NCBI GenBank assembly: GCA_022496205.1
Contig: WTXD01000003.1
Span: 744,001-808,000, forward strand
Length of the DNA stretch: 64,000 bases
Direction: 5' to 3'
DNA from: Gloeopeniophorella convolvens
Taxonomy: Eukaryota; Basidiomycota; Agaricomycetes; Russulales
The notes under the pieces are model-generated. The model ran no database searches and was not told the origin of the DNA. It worked only from the letters and a program-made list of their open reading frames with translations. Numbering within the stretch: position 1 is the first letter of the stretch; each line of letters begins with the position of its first letter. The position numbers were made by a program, and so were the translations under genes. This document shows, in pieces, positions 30,995 to 42,811 of this stretch.

Positions 30995-31544
30995 GTCGAC
31001 TGTGGTCGACCTGAAAGACTAGATCTGAAGACGTCGCGGCTGCGGTCCGGAACGCGCGCTTCGGCCTGCAAATGGCAGCCCTAGGGTGACGTCATTCACC
31101 TCGGTGCGGCCTCGATGATCGGGTTCGTTGGTGTAGCATTGGGCATTAGGTGTATTGCTCGCTCGCAGCACAGCAGACATGATTATCATCGCCGTGTGCA
31201 GCTATGGCAGACCCGGCTTTGATGCAGTGGCACGCGCTTGAAATATACTACGCTATCACCCTCGCGGCCGCCTCGTTCGATTCACGGGCGACGCGAGACA
31301 GGATTGCATCAAGAGAGGGATGAAGACCGCTAGATAAACTGTACATCCCCATGCATTGGATAACCGGGATAACGGTCGGGGGCCGAAGCCGGCGAGCATA
31401 AAGTCACGTCACTCGACATCGGTTGCCCCACAGAATTGTCCGTAGTCCGAGGTGTTGAAGCTTCACATATACGCACTCGCGCTAAGCTCGAGAAGAGGGC
31501 CTTGTCCACTCAACCCCAGAGGTCGACCCTGCGATTACCGAACC
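30995..31544. promoter_or_regulatory. Divergent promoter region TBCB / DGAT2
   Basis: 550 bp between two divergent start codons. It should carry both promoters; no specific factor site can be named. There is no gene inside. Confidence 0.4.
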
Positions 31545-33519
31545 ATGGAATCAGTTGCTGCACCGCACATCTTTCCGCCAAGCGTCGTTGCGGTCGACGC
31601 CAAAGTGACAGCCGAGTCTGTGATATGCGCGTTGCCGGTCCCGGACTCGGACAGGCACGCGGACGCGCACCATCGGTCGGCCTCCACCACCACCACCACC
31701 ACGCCCGCGGCTGCGACAATGACGGAGCGCCCCTCAGTCCTCTCTACCCCCTCTCGCCCGCTCTCGGCGTCCTCGCTCAAGGACCGCCTCTCCAAGCTGT
31801 CCGTGACGCCCCTGCGGCCCGTGGCCAACGCTCTCCAAGCGCGCCTCGAGTGCGTTCATTCCATTCACTTGTCCTGTCGCTACACCTTTTGGGCGCGCAT
31901 GCTAATCTATCGGCTGCGTATTCGCTTCCCCTCCACAGTTTTGCTCCTGCGAACATCCCGCGCGTGCGCAGGCTCCAAACTGTCGCAGTCGCACTATGGA
32001 CGACCATGATCCCGATTTGCTTTTTCTTGATGCTCTTCCTCTTGTGCGTATTGCAAACGCAGCCAACTTTAATCACCCCTTCTCCCGGAGATGCCGTTGA
32101 CATACAATCGTGCTCAGCTCATATCCGCCGTTGTGGCCGTTCATGATCTCCTACATCGTCTGGATCAACGTTGACCCGTCGCCCGAGCGCGGGGGACGCA
32201 TATCGCCTTGGGTTAGGAGCTTTCGTTTCTGGAGATTCTTTGCGGAGTACTATCCTGCCTCGTATGTCTCTTCTTTAACCTACGCGGGACTTGTAGCCTA
32301 ATCTTAGCCTGGATAAAGGTATAAGAAGGCGAGTCGTCATGTCGTGTGCCGAATTGTGCAGTGCTGAACGGGCCCCAGGAATGTGATCTTCCAGCGGATA
32401 GGCCATATGTGTTTGGCTATCATCCCCATGGTTCGACGTTCGTCACCCTCCTTATTCTCTCGCTGACTATCCCTGTATGTCCAGGCATCATCAGCATGTA
32501 AGTAACTCTCTGTCTTCCTTACCCGACTATTCTGGATGAACACAAAGGGGAGCATTGTGCAACTTCGCCACCGACTCGACAGGATTCTCGCGCGCTTTCC
32601 CTGGCGTGCGCCCTCACCTCCTTACGCTTAATTCGAACTTCGCGATCCCGTTCTATCGCGAGATCCTGCTCCTCTTGGGTGTATGCTCAGTCTCGAAGCG
32701 TTCTTGCGAGAGGATCCTGCGCAAGGGCAATGGCTCGTCCATCGTGATTGTTGTTGGCGGCGCCGCTGAAAGTCTGAGTGCGCACCCTGGAACAGCGGAC
32801 TTGACTTTGAGGAAGAGGTGTGTCTGTGCAACTCGAATCCGTGCGGGGTGATAAACGCGTGTTCAGATTGGGGTTCATTAAGCTTGCAATTCGTGAAGGG
32901 TAAGTTCTTCCCTTGCCGCAGCATCCCTGAAGGCCGATTGTTCGTTACGTAGCGCGGACCTCGTGCCAGTATTCTCCTTCGGAGAGAACGATGTACGTCT
33001 GTGCGACCTCTGCATATACTTTCCTGCTAACGTCCCGCGACGCCAGATTTACGAGCAGATGCCCAACGAAAAAGGAACAACTCTGTTCACGATCCAAAAG
33101 AAGTTCCAGAACGCCTTTGGTTTCACTCTCCCATTGTTCCATGGGCGCGGTCTGCTTAATTGTGAGCTTGCTTAGTCTCGCCGTTATCTCGTGGTTTAAC
33201 AACCGCGTTACAGATAACTGGGGCTTGCTTCCCTACCGCAGGCAGATCGTCGCAGTCAGTGAGTTGCCACATTCTCCGTCATGTCACGAGGATGTTCTGA
33301 CATTCGTCGACAGTTGGACGCCCGGTTCCCGTCAACAAGACCGACAATCCGTCTCTGGAGCAGATCAGAGAGGTGCAGGAAGCATACATCGCGGAACTCA
33401 TGCGGTGCGTAGCTTCTATTGTGTCTGAACAGTATCTGATAGGTTTGCGCAGGATATGGAACACGTACAAAGACGAGTTTGCACGTTCGCGCCGGGGGGA
33501 GCTGAACATCATCGACTAG
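31545..33519 (+). CDS. DGA1: Diacylglycerol O-acyltransferase 2
   Basis: Membrane enzyme of the ER and lipid droplet that makes triacylglycerol from diacylglycerol and acyl-CoA. After a Ser/Thr-rich leader come two adjacent hydrophobic segments (VALWTTMIPICFFLMLFLL, and PPLWPFMISYIVW), then FRFWRFFAEYYPAS, PYVFGYHPHG with the catalytic HPHG motif (HPHG is split by an intron at about 32427), LLTLNSNFAIPFYREILLLLG, VIVVGGAAESL, RLGFIKLAIREGADLVPVFSFGEND and the C-terminal GELNIID. These are the classic DGAT2 blocks, all in frame. The start is taken as the ATG at 31545; an in-frame ATG at 31719 (MTERPSVLS) is an alternative. At least seven introns. The stop is at 33519, and the thioesterase converges about 260 bp downstream. 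Confidence 0.93.
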
Positions 33520-33777
33520 GTTGCATTTCCAGCGGCGGGAAGCTGGTCAATAGATACGATGCACGATGCATATACCACAGGCTCGCGAGCGACGGTCTTC
33601 ACCACCACACACTCACGATTGTTTTTCTACTAGGTTCCTTCGTCTGATATTTCCACCCAACTGCCTTGTACTCTCAGCAGTAGAGTCAGAGTACTGTACG
33701 ATCAGACGACAAATTCGATCCAATGCGATGTTTGCCCTCCAATGGTTCCGTCTATTCTATCATTGCACAAGTGCCCT

Positions 33778-34668
33778 TCATCCCATGCGCGCGAGGATTG
33801 GCGCCCACTGCTCGTCCCCCGGGTCGCACTTGGCAAGCTTGTCATAGTCGTACCACGTTATCACACTCGTAGAGTCTGACACGATCGTGCGCTGCGCGTA
33901 CGAGAACGCGTATGCGCGCAACAGGAACTGCGTACGAGCGCGTTTGGGGTCAGGTTCTGGTTCCGGCTTGTGTGCGATCAGCAACTGAGCGTGTTGACGG
34001 GTTTAGCGAAACCAGACGCGCATTCAACGAGAAAGCGGACGCACGGTGTCTGGGTACTGGACTGGTCGACGGAAGTTGACCTCGATGGACTTGAGGATGA
34101 AAGAGATGCCACGTGCGCACAGAAGTGCGTCGACGCGCTCGGGCCCACCGAGCTCATGGCCGATGGAGGTTATCCAACGCATGCGCCCGGACTCAAAGAA
34201 GCGCACTGGCGCGGTGATGGCTGTAAGCACGGTTTATCGTTGACGAGTGCGTGTATACGTACCGTATCTAACGTTGTTCACGTGTCTGTAGATCGGCTGT
34301 AGAATAAGCCGCTGTAGAGGGGTGAACAGTTGAGCACGCACTGGAACGCGTCGTGATCGCCCCAGACGACGGGTTGCTCCCAGAGAGAAGCAACGTCGAC
34401 TCCCCTCTCCTCGAAATACGCACGGCCTTCCTCCGCAGCAGATCTCACAGGCGAAGGGACCTCATCCGGTGATGCGGGTCCCTGCGAGCCCTCCGGAATG
34501 TGATACGGGGAGTTTGGATCGCGGAAGGCGGCTTGGAGCTCCTATCGAACGATGCGCTAAAGGATGGGATAAAAAGTATGCAGAGATGCTCACACGTATC
34601 GTTGACAAGCATCTTGTCGGCCTTGAGTGGTTGAAAGTCTTCGACAGAGCCTGCAAGAGACGAGACAT
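33778..34668 (-). CDS. Hot-dog fold acyl-CoA thioesterase-like protein
   Basis: Probable acyl-thioester hydrolase of the 4HBT type. The N-terminus MSRLLQALSKTFNHSRPTR is basic, amphipathic and lacks acidic residues, so mitochondrial import is likely. The middle has WGDHDAFQ (the conserved Asp lies in this position in YbgC-like enzymes), VNNVRY, FFESGRMRWI, SFILKSIEVNFRRPVQYPDT and, after an intron near 33990, a C-terminal strand region with TIVSDSTSVITWYDYDKL. The order D-x-N-NVRY-FFE-SGR is typical of the fungal mitochondrial thioesterase-like family. The start at 34668 was preferred over an upstream ATG at 34737 because of the targeting sequence. Substrate chain length cannot be told. Confidence 0.75.
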
Positions 34669-35007
34669 GCCTGAAGCTCCCGATCGAGTTGGCAAGACGA
34701 GACCCGGGCCGGATCGCTGGCGCCTACACGTATTCAAGGAGCACGCGCCTGACGTCAGCGGCTGGCTTCAGCCCAAACCAGCATGTCAGGCTGGCACTCG
34801 TCGGGCCCTTATAACGAGCATGGACGCGATGTATTCCACAGGTTGACTTTCTTTCTCCCAACCAACACGGTCCAGGCGACTTTTCACGCATTTCTATCAG
34901 CGACTGGTTTCGCATCCACTCAACTTTTATCCATTCTTTAAGCTTTCGTGTTGCTTTCGTTATTTCTTGCCACTCGCCCCGCTTGCATTTTACTCGTTTG
35001 TTTAACT
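34669..35007. promoter_or_regulatory. Divergent promoter region thioesterase / His-rich protein
   Basis: 339 bp between divergent starts. Pyrimidine-rich stretches at 34850-35000 precede the His-rich gene, typical of fungal promoters and 5' leaders. Confidence 0.35.
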
Positions 35008-37335
35008 ATGGTTGCACTCTCGCCGCGCTTCACTGTTCTGGCTTCTCTCTGCGCAATTGCCACACTCTCCGCGGCCCCTGTCTCCAATGCGGCAGCTCTG
35101 CACCTTCGTGCCACGGACTCTGATTCGGCGGCGGTGACCTCGACGCTCACTCACAACCACACGGGGACAGCTACCTCTCATGTCCATCATCCAACTTCTT
35201 CTACCGCACAGGCAAAGTCTATCCCAATCATTCCTCTTCCGAAGGCAGCCGAGGCATCTCCTAGTGACGACAAGGACCCTGGCGACAGCTCCAGTGGCTC
35301 GGATCGTGAGGGCGCCAGCGACGGCGACAGTGATGACGCGCACAAGCACTCATCTCATGGAGACTCTCAAGATGAAGACGCATCACGTGGGAAGGGTGAT
35401 GGTGGACCTCCCGGTAATGGTGGCCTCGGTCCTAAGAAAGACAAGAAGGCGAAGGACAAAGTAAGTACACCAGACCTAAGGTCTTAATGCACGCTCTGAC
35501 GTGTTTGAGAACAGGATCGTCGCTGGGACCCATTCCATCCGCTACTGCAGCTCGGCAATGTGTGGCTTGGAGACAAACGCCAGCAGTCTGCCCAACCAAG
35601 ACACCCTCACTATCCTACTGTAATTGTCAAGGGCACCGATGATCATGTCCAGTATGGTCGTGCGCCTCACCACCACCATCACCATCACCACCACGGCAGG
35701 AACGTTGGGGGTCGTGAACCAAGACATCACCACACTGTCGTCGTGTCTGGAGATAATGAGCACGTCCACCTTCCCCGAGCACCTCATCACCACCATGAGA
35801 AGGTCATCATCAGTGGGGACCACGATCACGTTCACGTAGGGCGTGCGCCTCATCATCATCACCACCACGGCTACGAGAAGGTCATTGTCTCTGGTGACAA
35901 CGACCATGTCCACGTCGCACGTGAACCTCACCATCACCATCATCATGAAGCGGAGAAGGTTGTTGTCTCCGGGGACGACGATCATGTTCATGTTCACCGC
36001 TCAGTGCTCATCGCCGGAGAACAAGGACAGTCATACGTTGTGCGTCGCCCTGCCAAGCGCTCTGATGCGCAGGAGTTCTTTGCTTCATCGTTGGGAAAGC
36101 GAGGAGCTGGCGTGGATGGCGTTCCTGGACGCGTCGATATTGTGGTTCGTGAAACACTGACCCTTTTCCGCTCTCGAGCTCACAAAAGTACTCAACAGAG
36201 CCCTGTCGCCGGATCAACGAACGGCGAACGTATCGCCTCTCTCGTTCTCGCATCGTCCAATTCTACGACTCCCAGTCCAACCAACGACACCGCTTCCAGC
36301 TCTGCTTTTGTTCTGAACGCGTCGGAAGCTAACATGACAGAGATCTACCTTCTCCCCGCTCCTGCTTCATCTTCAAACGCCACGTTCTCCCCGGATGAAG
36401 TTGGCGTGACACTTCGGCTGCCAATGTTCACGGCTGCATCTGCAAGCGTGACTGCGTATTGTGCTACCTTCGATCCCGACCCGCCGGCCCCTGCGCCACT
36501 CACAGCGGAGGCGTGTACTGAAGACCCCGTTGGCGATCATCGCAGCCAGCTGTTTGCGTTCAACAAAGGAACCGGTATCGTGAGGCCTATGTGGTTCCAG
36601 GGACAAGATAATGGCACAGATCCGGAAGCTGACGGGAGCAGTGGCGGCGTGGATCCTCCGACTCCCCAGAGCGCGGCATTGGCCAGCGTTACCGAAGTGG
36701 ACAACGGTACTAGTGGTACTCCTTCGTCCCCCGCTGTGGACCCTGCGCCGAACAACAGCACGACTCCTGCGGATCCGATACAAAGTTCCCCCAGTACATC
36801 GACGGAGAGTATCCCTGAAGCTCAAAATGTGGCATTGGTGTTCGTGGCTTCCGACCCGGAGGTTATGGACGCACCGACAACCACAACTGCGACGACTAGC
36901 TCACCTCTGGCGACGGCTACTGGGGCAGGTTCTGATAACGGTGCATTCTCCACCCCGACAGCTTCTTCGACCACTCTCAGCGTGGGTTCAAGTGTTGACG
37001 CCTTGGCAATGGCTACCTCGACAGCGTTGGTAGCGACGACAACTTCGACTTCGTTAGCATCGACAACTGATTCTGTGTTCTCTTCTGCGGGCTCGGACGA
37101 TGCACTCTCTGCTCCCTCAACTTCAGCTTCCTCGAGTGCTGCTCTGCCGACTGCGTCGGTCTCTGCGGCGCCGGATGCGACACAAACTCCCGCGATGGCC
37201 CTGGGCGTGCAAGTCGTTCCTGAGCCTCAGGGCGACTCTTCCTCGACGACGGCGACTACGAGCGCGACTCCCACAGTGACGCCGGTCAACACACGGCCAT
37301 ACGAGTGGATGTTTAAGCCTGATTCGCGGTTCTAA
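35008..37335 (+). CDS. Secreted His-rich repeat protein with mucin-like C-terminal half
   Basis: Not recognised as a named family. Two exons (35008-35460, 35515-37335) give 757 residues. The N-terminus MVALSPRFTVLASLCAIATLSAAP is a clear signal peptide; an in-frame ATG at 34948 would only lengthen it. Residues about 85-150 are Ser/Asp/Gly-rich and end in a Lys run. Residues about 185-313 hold five units of the form (T/K)V(I/V)(I/V)SGDx(D/E)HVH, joined by runs of four to nine His. A dibasic LGKRGAG site follows (about residue 354), suggesting Kex2 cleavage. The rest is Ser/Thr/Ala/Pro-rich with Asn-linked sites (NSTT, NATF, NMTE) and looks heavily glycosylated. No GPI signal or membrane segment is seen at the end (MFKPDSRF). 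Binding of divalent metal at the wall or outside the cell is a reasonable inference, not shown. Confidence 0.8.
35597..36002 (+). repeat. Five tandem SGD-x-(D/E)-HVH units joined by poly-His runs
   Basis: Units start with TVIVKGTDDHVQ, TVVVSGDNEHVH, KVIISGDHDHVH, KVIVSGDNDHVH and KVVVSGDDDHVH. The first four are each followed by (G/P/A)R(A/E)P and then 9, 4, 6 and 6 His; RNVGGREPRHHH interrupts after the first. Poly-His is written with mixed CAC and CAT codons, so it is not a pure DNA trinucleotide expansion. Confidence 0.9.
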
Positions 37336-38289
37336 GCGAAGAGGCCTTTCTTCTTGTCACATAGCCTCGATGTGAGGCTTGCTTCGTGTTTCTTTTCATT
37401 CCTCTCCTTGGGCTTCTGATTCCTCTTGTTTGGCCTGGTTGAGTTGGCTGCACGTCATGTGTGTAGCGTAAGGCGTGGATTTAATGTAATATCCAGATTG
37501 ACCGCCCTGCGCCTGAGGTTAGCGACGCACCACAAACAGGCGGTTCAGCCAGCCGGCTTGGTCACAGGCTTTCTCTAATTTTTACGCCTTTGGAGCGCCA
37601 CTCGACTGTATGTCTCCGTTCGTTGAATTTGGCCTTTCAGGTCCCCGATCGTCCAGACGGCCTGTGCCAGACGATAATGGAACCGAAGAAGCTGCCTCGT
37701 GCAGGACAGCCTGCGTGAAGTGCCAACTGTGGGCCCAATCTCCCTGCCAGATTGAGAAGGGATATCCGTTTATCCTGTGCTTCTTGCGCTGCGCATGGTG
37801 GGAGTGATGCTGGTCTAGGATCGGTGCTGCAAGTGATAATACAACGGCCGGGCCAACGCGCGCGCTTGACGATAGTCAACTCTCCCAAGACACCGAGACG
37901 AGCATGAGCAGTAGGAGAGTCGACTGGATGTGCTGGCTGTACGCAAATTAAGCCTTCCGATGTGAGTGAGCCGGTGATGGGGACAGTTGCTACAGCTGCG
38001 GAAGAAGCAAAGTGAGTGCGCGCGCGCAGCTCGGAGGACCACGTGAGAGGCCGAAAGCGCGTTCCGCGCCGGGGCCGCCCATGGTGCGCACAAGCGCGCA
38101 CAACGGCCTACTGATCTGTCCATGATGCAGATGCAGTGAGTCGTGCCTCATGCCGCCTCAATCCGACCACGCTGCGCATATACAAGCCCGAGCTCAAGTC
38201 CCCGTCCTTCCAATCTCAACCCACACCAATCGTCTCACTGTACTCGACTTCTCAGTACCAACCCAGTTTTTGCTCCCATAGCGCACACT
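37336..38289. other. Intergenic region, no gene recognised
   Basis: 3' UTR of the His-rich gene followed by the promoter and 5' leader of Argonaute. The frames present (for example 37637-38101 on the minus strand) have no motif. An in-frame ATG at 38143 upstream of the chosen Argonaute start could extend that protein. Confidence 0.5.
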
Positions 38290-41200
38290 ATGCAAGCCCC
38301 GCAGCAGTCCGCGGTCGCCCGCCGCGAGTATGGCACGTCAGGCAGGCCGGTCTCCGTCTTCGCGAACGTCTTCGCGATCAAGGCGTTGCCCAGCAAACCT
38401 GTCTATCACTATGATGGTGAGCCTCATTCGTTCGTGCGCGCGCCTTGTTCGGACACTGAAGGTCTCACCTCCCTGCTGCAGTCGGTGCGTCGCGGAGTGA
38501 ACGCGTTCCTCATCTACTCCACGTGTTCATGCGGCATTGCAGTCATCACTCCCGTTGAGGAACGTCCCGGGCGCGATGTCCCGATGAACATGCGCCGGGG
38601 ACACGAGATTATCCATCGCCTCCAGAATATCACGGAACCTAGCGTGTTCAACCCGCGCGCGTTCTTCGATGGAAAGAAGAACTTGTTCTCTGTAGGGCCA
38701 TTGAGAATGAATGGAAACACGAAGACGGTGAGACTGCTTTGGTGCCAGGCCCTCCCGTGGTGTTGGAGTTCACGGTGCCTGTCCGACAGTTCACCGTCAA
38801 CATGAGCGACTCCCCGCAGGCGGCAGGCAGCAACCGCGGCCAGTTTCGCGTTGTTCTTACCAAAGTCAACGATATGTAGCTCGGGGTTTTCTCCCTGCAC
38901 CGCGCGCTCTGACGGGCTTGCACAGTCGCGTCAACCAGCTCGTCAACGAAATCATCGCAGGCGGAGAGATAGGCCAGATTGCGCTCACGTTCCTCCAGAT
39001 CGTTGTGCGCCATGCCCCGATGCTGTACATCATGCATGCACCATCCTGCGGTACAGGTCTTCTGATCATGCGCTCAGGAAAACCGACACCTTCAACACGC
39101 GCTCTGTGTTCACTCCTGAGAATCGCAAGTCGCTCGGCGGTGGTTTCAACATCTGGAATGGCTTCTTTCAGTGCGGTGCTCGGCCTTCGTGCACCCTCCC
39201 TCCACTGACTCACTCTTTTTGCTTCGCAGGAGCGTGAGGCCCACAATGGACCGCCTCGTCATCAATGTAGATGTGTCGCATGCCATTGTGTTCGACAACA
39301 TATGCCCTGCTCTCGACTCTGTGCTGACTCGCTTCTGTTCAGTTACGATGAGATGCCCGTCCTCGATTGGGCGTGTCAGTTCCTCTCAAAGTTCACTCTG
39401 GGTCGGCCACGCCGATACCAGGTTCAAGATTTGGCGCGCTTGTCCGACGAAGACTTCAAACTGCTAAAGTCTGTTCTCAAGGGAGTTCGCGTCGCCCTAT
39501 CGGTACCTTCCGGACGCCGTCCCACGCGTCCTATCAAGGACCTCGTGAAGAATGTTGGAGGCATCTCTTTTACGAAGGATGGTATGGAAACTACTATCCA
39601 GGTTCGGTCCCTCAATTGTCCGCGGCACGATTCCTGAATTTCCATTCACAGCAATACTATCGTGAGAGATACAACTACACACTCCGAAATCCAAACCTGT
39701 TAGGCCTCTGCGTGAACGTGCGGGATCAGATAATCTTCCCTGCCGAAATCTGCACCATCGTCGGCGGTCAAATGTACAAGAAAGTCCTCATGCCAGGGCT
39801 TGCCTCGGAAGTCTTGAACCACGTGACCACGCGACCAGACAAGCGACTCGAGGCGATAAAGGCGGGGGTTGCATCCAATGTGGGTCTCCTCTTCTTCTTC
39901 TGGGTAGCGCTGACGAGCATCTGGAGTTCCTCGACTATCGCAACTCTCCATCCTTCTCACAGATCGGCATGGAAGTCGAACTTGAGCCGACTATCACCCC
40001 CGGTCGCTTACTGACCCCGCCGGATATTCAGTATCATGAGGGCCAAGCCCGCCTCTCTGAAGATGCACACAGGGTGAGCTTGGGTCCCCCAATTTTTGAT
40101 CGTGCTGCATAATGCGTGTAGGGGTCCCATGGCACCTGGAATCTCGTGCGGCGAAGATTTTTCAAGCCTGCCGAGCGGTCCGTATGGGCCGTGGTCTCTT
40201 TCGCCCCGAGCAACTTCCCGATGCAAGAGGTGGTACAGCGCACTGATAGGTTGATGCAGTGCTGTGACCTGTTGGGTAACGTATCCATACACCGCTTCAC
40301 TGTTCCTGTGTCTGACACGTCCCGTCTGGCACCGTCTTCAGGTGTCCGTGAGTGTAAATATATCTCGATGTTGAGTCGAAATCAATATTCCCAAAGACTC
40401 TGAGTTTGCCGGGGCGACAGCGGCGTCTCCATCTGGCGGCGTGGAGAGGGTGAGCGTTTCTCTATTCTCACGTTACTTCTAGTTCCAGCGTCGCCTAGGC
40501 GCTCGATGAGGGATTGGCTATACTCAATGGGAAGCTCAGCGAGCTACGAGAGAGATACCAGCTCAAGGAGAAGCCTCCCTGCCTGATCCTCGTGGTTCTT
40601 CCTGACAGTGCCGCTGCTCAGCGAAAATCTGTCAAGGCATGGGGTGATGTAACGCGAGGTGTTCCCACCCAATGTGTCGTAAGTGACAGCCGCTCACTGC
40701 GTACGAACGAAGTGCCTAAAAACAATCCAGAGGACACAAAAGTTCAGATCGGCGAATGACCAATATTACAACAACCTAGCTCTTAAGCAAGTTATCCCAT
40801 TGCTTAACAGCTTGTCATCTCAGCGATGTTTGTCATCCTAGGATTAACATCAAGCTTGGTGGCATTAATTCTCACCCTACGAGCGACATCTTCAGGGGGC
40901 TCGATTCAATACCTACAATGATAGTTGGTGAGCGGCTTGCTGTCATAAAGAGTCTTCTCCATCAACCGTCTATCCTCAGGTGCGGATGTGACTCACCCTG
41001 GCCCAGGGGTCGGGGATAGACCATCCATTGCAAGCCTAGTATCCTCCTATGACCGTACATTCAGTCACTACGCCGCATTCACTAGAGTACAAGGGCCTCG
41101 TACAGAGGTGATTGAAGAACTTGAGGACATGTTCTTGGTGATTTTTTCAATTCCTATTCATGCTATCTTTGTATTAACATATCGTGTGTAGACATCTTTG

Positions 41201-42185
41201 CGCTACTTCTTTCATGTCACCAAGAAGCCCCCAGGAAGAATTATCTTTTATCGTGACGGTGTGTCAGAGGGAGAGTTTCAAGCAGTCGAGGACTATGAGA
41301 TCAAAGCGCTCTCAAGTATAACTGCAGCTTCTGACTTTATTTTTATACGACTCAATTTCACACGCCAGATGCCTGGAATACGTTTGCAGGGACTGAACCT
41401 CCACGCCCTATACCCCTTGCATTCATCGTCGTGGGTAAAAGGTATCTTGTTCAGTCTTTCAGTGTTACAGATATTTATCACGCAACTAGGCACCACGTAA
41501 GGTTCTTCTCAGGCGCAAGGGAGAAGTATGTTTTGATCTGCTTATCTCTCTCTCTTTTTGACACAGTTCTAGTATACAAGACAGAACTGGGAATATCTTT
41601 GGTGGCCTCGTGGTGGATAGACATGTCGTAAACCCTCTCAAGTCTGACTTCTATCTTCAAAGCCACCCTGGTCTTAAAGGAAGTACGTGATTAATCGAGT
41701 TTGGAGGTCAAAGAATTCTCACCAAGATTGACCAGCGAGCCGGCCAAGCCACTACGTTATCCTTCATAACCAGCTCAGAATGAGCCCAGACATGTGAGTC
41801 GTCCGAATTTCTGAGTGCAACTTCTTACAGAGCGACATAGATTACAGCAAATCACATACTTCCTCTGTCATGCCTATGCCCGGTGCACAAGAGCCGTCTC
41901 GATACCTGCGCCGGTCTACTGTGAGCTCCCACAGACTGTCACTAGGTACTCTGACCGACCTACACCCTCATAGACGCGGATGTGAGCCCCTTACTTACCA
42001 ACGTCAGGCCTTTGGCTTCCTCATTTGACCCCGCGTGATAGATTGTCTGCTCTCGCGCGAACTTCTACCTGGATGAGAACTTGGGTTTCTCTGACTTTGG
42101 CAGCACCAGCGGATCTGCCTTCAATCTCCACGACTGGCAGCAAGGTTTCAAAGCGCCTGGACCACAGAAGATGTACTTCGTCTGA
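38290..42185 (+). CDS. AGO: Argonaute, RNA silencing effector
   Basis: Small-RNA-guided nuclease or repressor of the RNAi pathway. The N-terminal domain runs from [21 protein letters not shown] through [16 protein letters not shown]. Linker and PAZ regions follow ([57 protein letters not shown]), then MID ([23 protein letters not shown]). PIWI carries [38 protein letters not shown] and [21 protein letters not shown], so the catalytic Asp positions are filled by D, D and D. Reading across about 20 introns keeps the frame, so the gene looks intact. One intron (40787-40841) has a GC donor and one (39880-39917) is only 38 nt. It ends in the typical MYFV. The start could be the in-frame ATG at 38143. 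Confidence 0.95.
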
Positions 42186-42811
42186 AGACGTGAAGATTCA
42201 AGCGCGAGCGAGGCAAGCGGGATCTTGGCCTAGAGCGGCGGTCGAAGTGCTGTATGACGACAAGCTATTGTATATTTTGACATGTAGCGGACGGTATTAT
42301 GTTCCCATAATACGCAGAGAACGTGATTCCCAGACACAACGAAAGTAAGCATACTTCGCCGGGCCTGTGCGTACATCGGAGCCCGGAAGTGTCCTGAAAA
42401 CAAAAGGTAGGCGGGGAGACAGCGCGGAAGACTAGCGAGACTCGATGATCATATGCTGACAACTGGGCTGCGTCCAAATACCTGTATAATGCAGGCGCTG
42501 AGCATCGGAAGGCAAGTCAGGCGCAGAGGGAGACAGCGTGCCCCATTAGTAAAGTCCGTTATTGTAATGTTCACCTCGCCGTGGGTCTGTACTTCCAACG
42601 AAGTGGCACAAGGAGGAAAGGGTGCAGCTAACCGGGTGTGGCCAGATCGACGCGACAATGCCACCGAACGCATCCGCAGCAACGGACCGCCACGACCCGC
42701 CACCGAGGCGGCCAGCCGTTGGGCTCCAGAACGAGTCACGCACATCCTGATAAAAGGTGCACACCACGGCGATAGCAACTTGCACCTTGGGATCCGTCGC
42801 CCTCGCACGAC
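42186..42811. other. Intergenic region
   Basis: Between Argonaute and the decarboxylase-like gene, both on the plus strand. It holds a 3' UTR and a promoter; no motif-bearing frame was found. Confidence 0.5.

Noticed and set aside
35542..35997. Met/Val/Asp-rich minus-strand frame
   Set aside because: Mirror of the poly-His repeats (CAC/CAT read as GTG/ATG); no independent evidence.
35597..36002. CRISPR-like regular repeat
   Set aside because: Repeats are coding, degenerate at DNA level, without unique spacers, in a eukaryotic gene.
40660..40790. Frameshift in Argonaute before the PIWI domain
   Set aside because: Resolved by choosing the acceptor before TTCAGATCG and a GC donor after CTTAA; the frame then holds.
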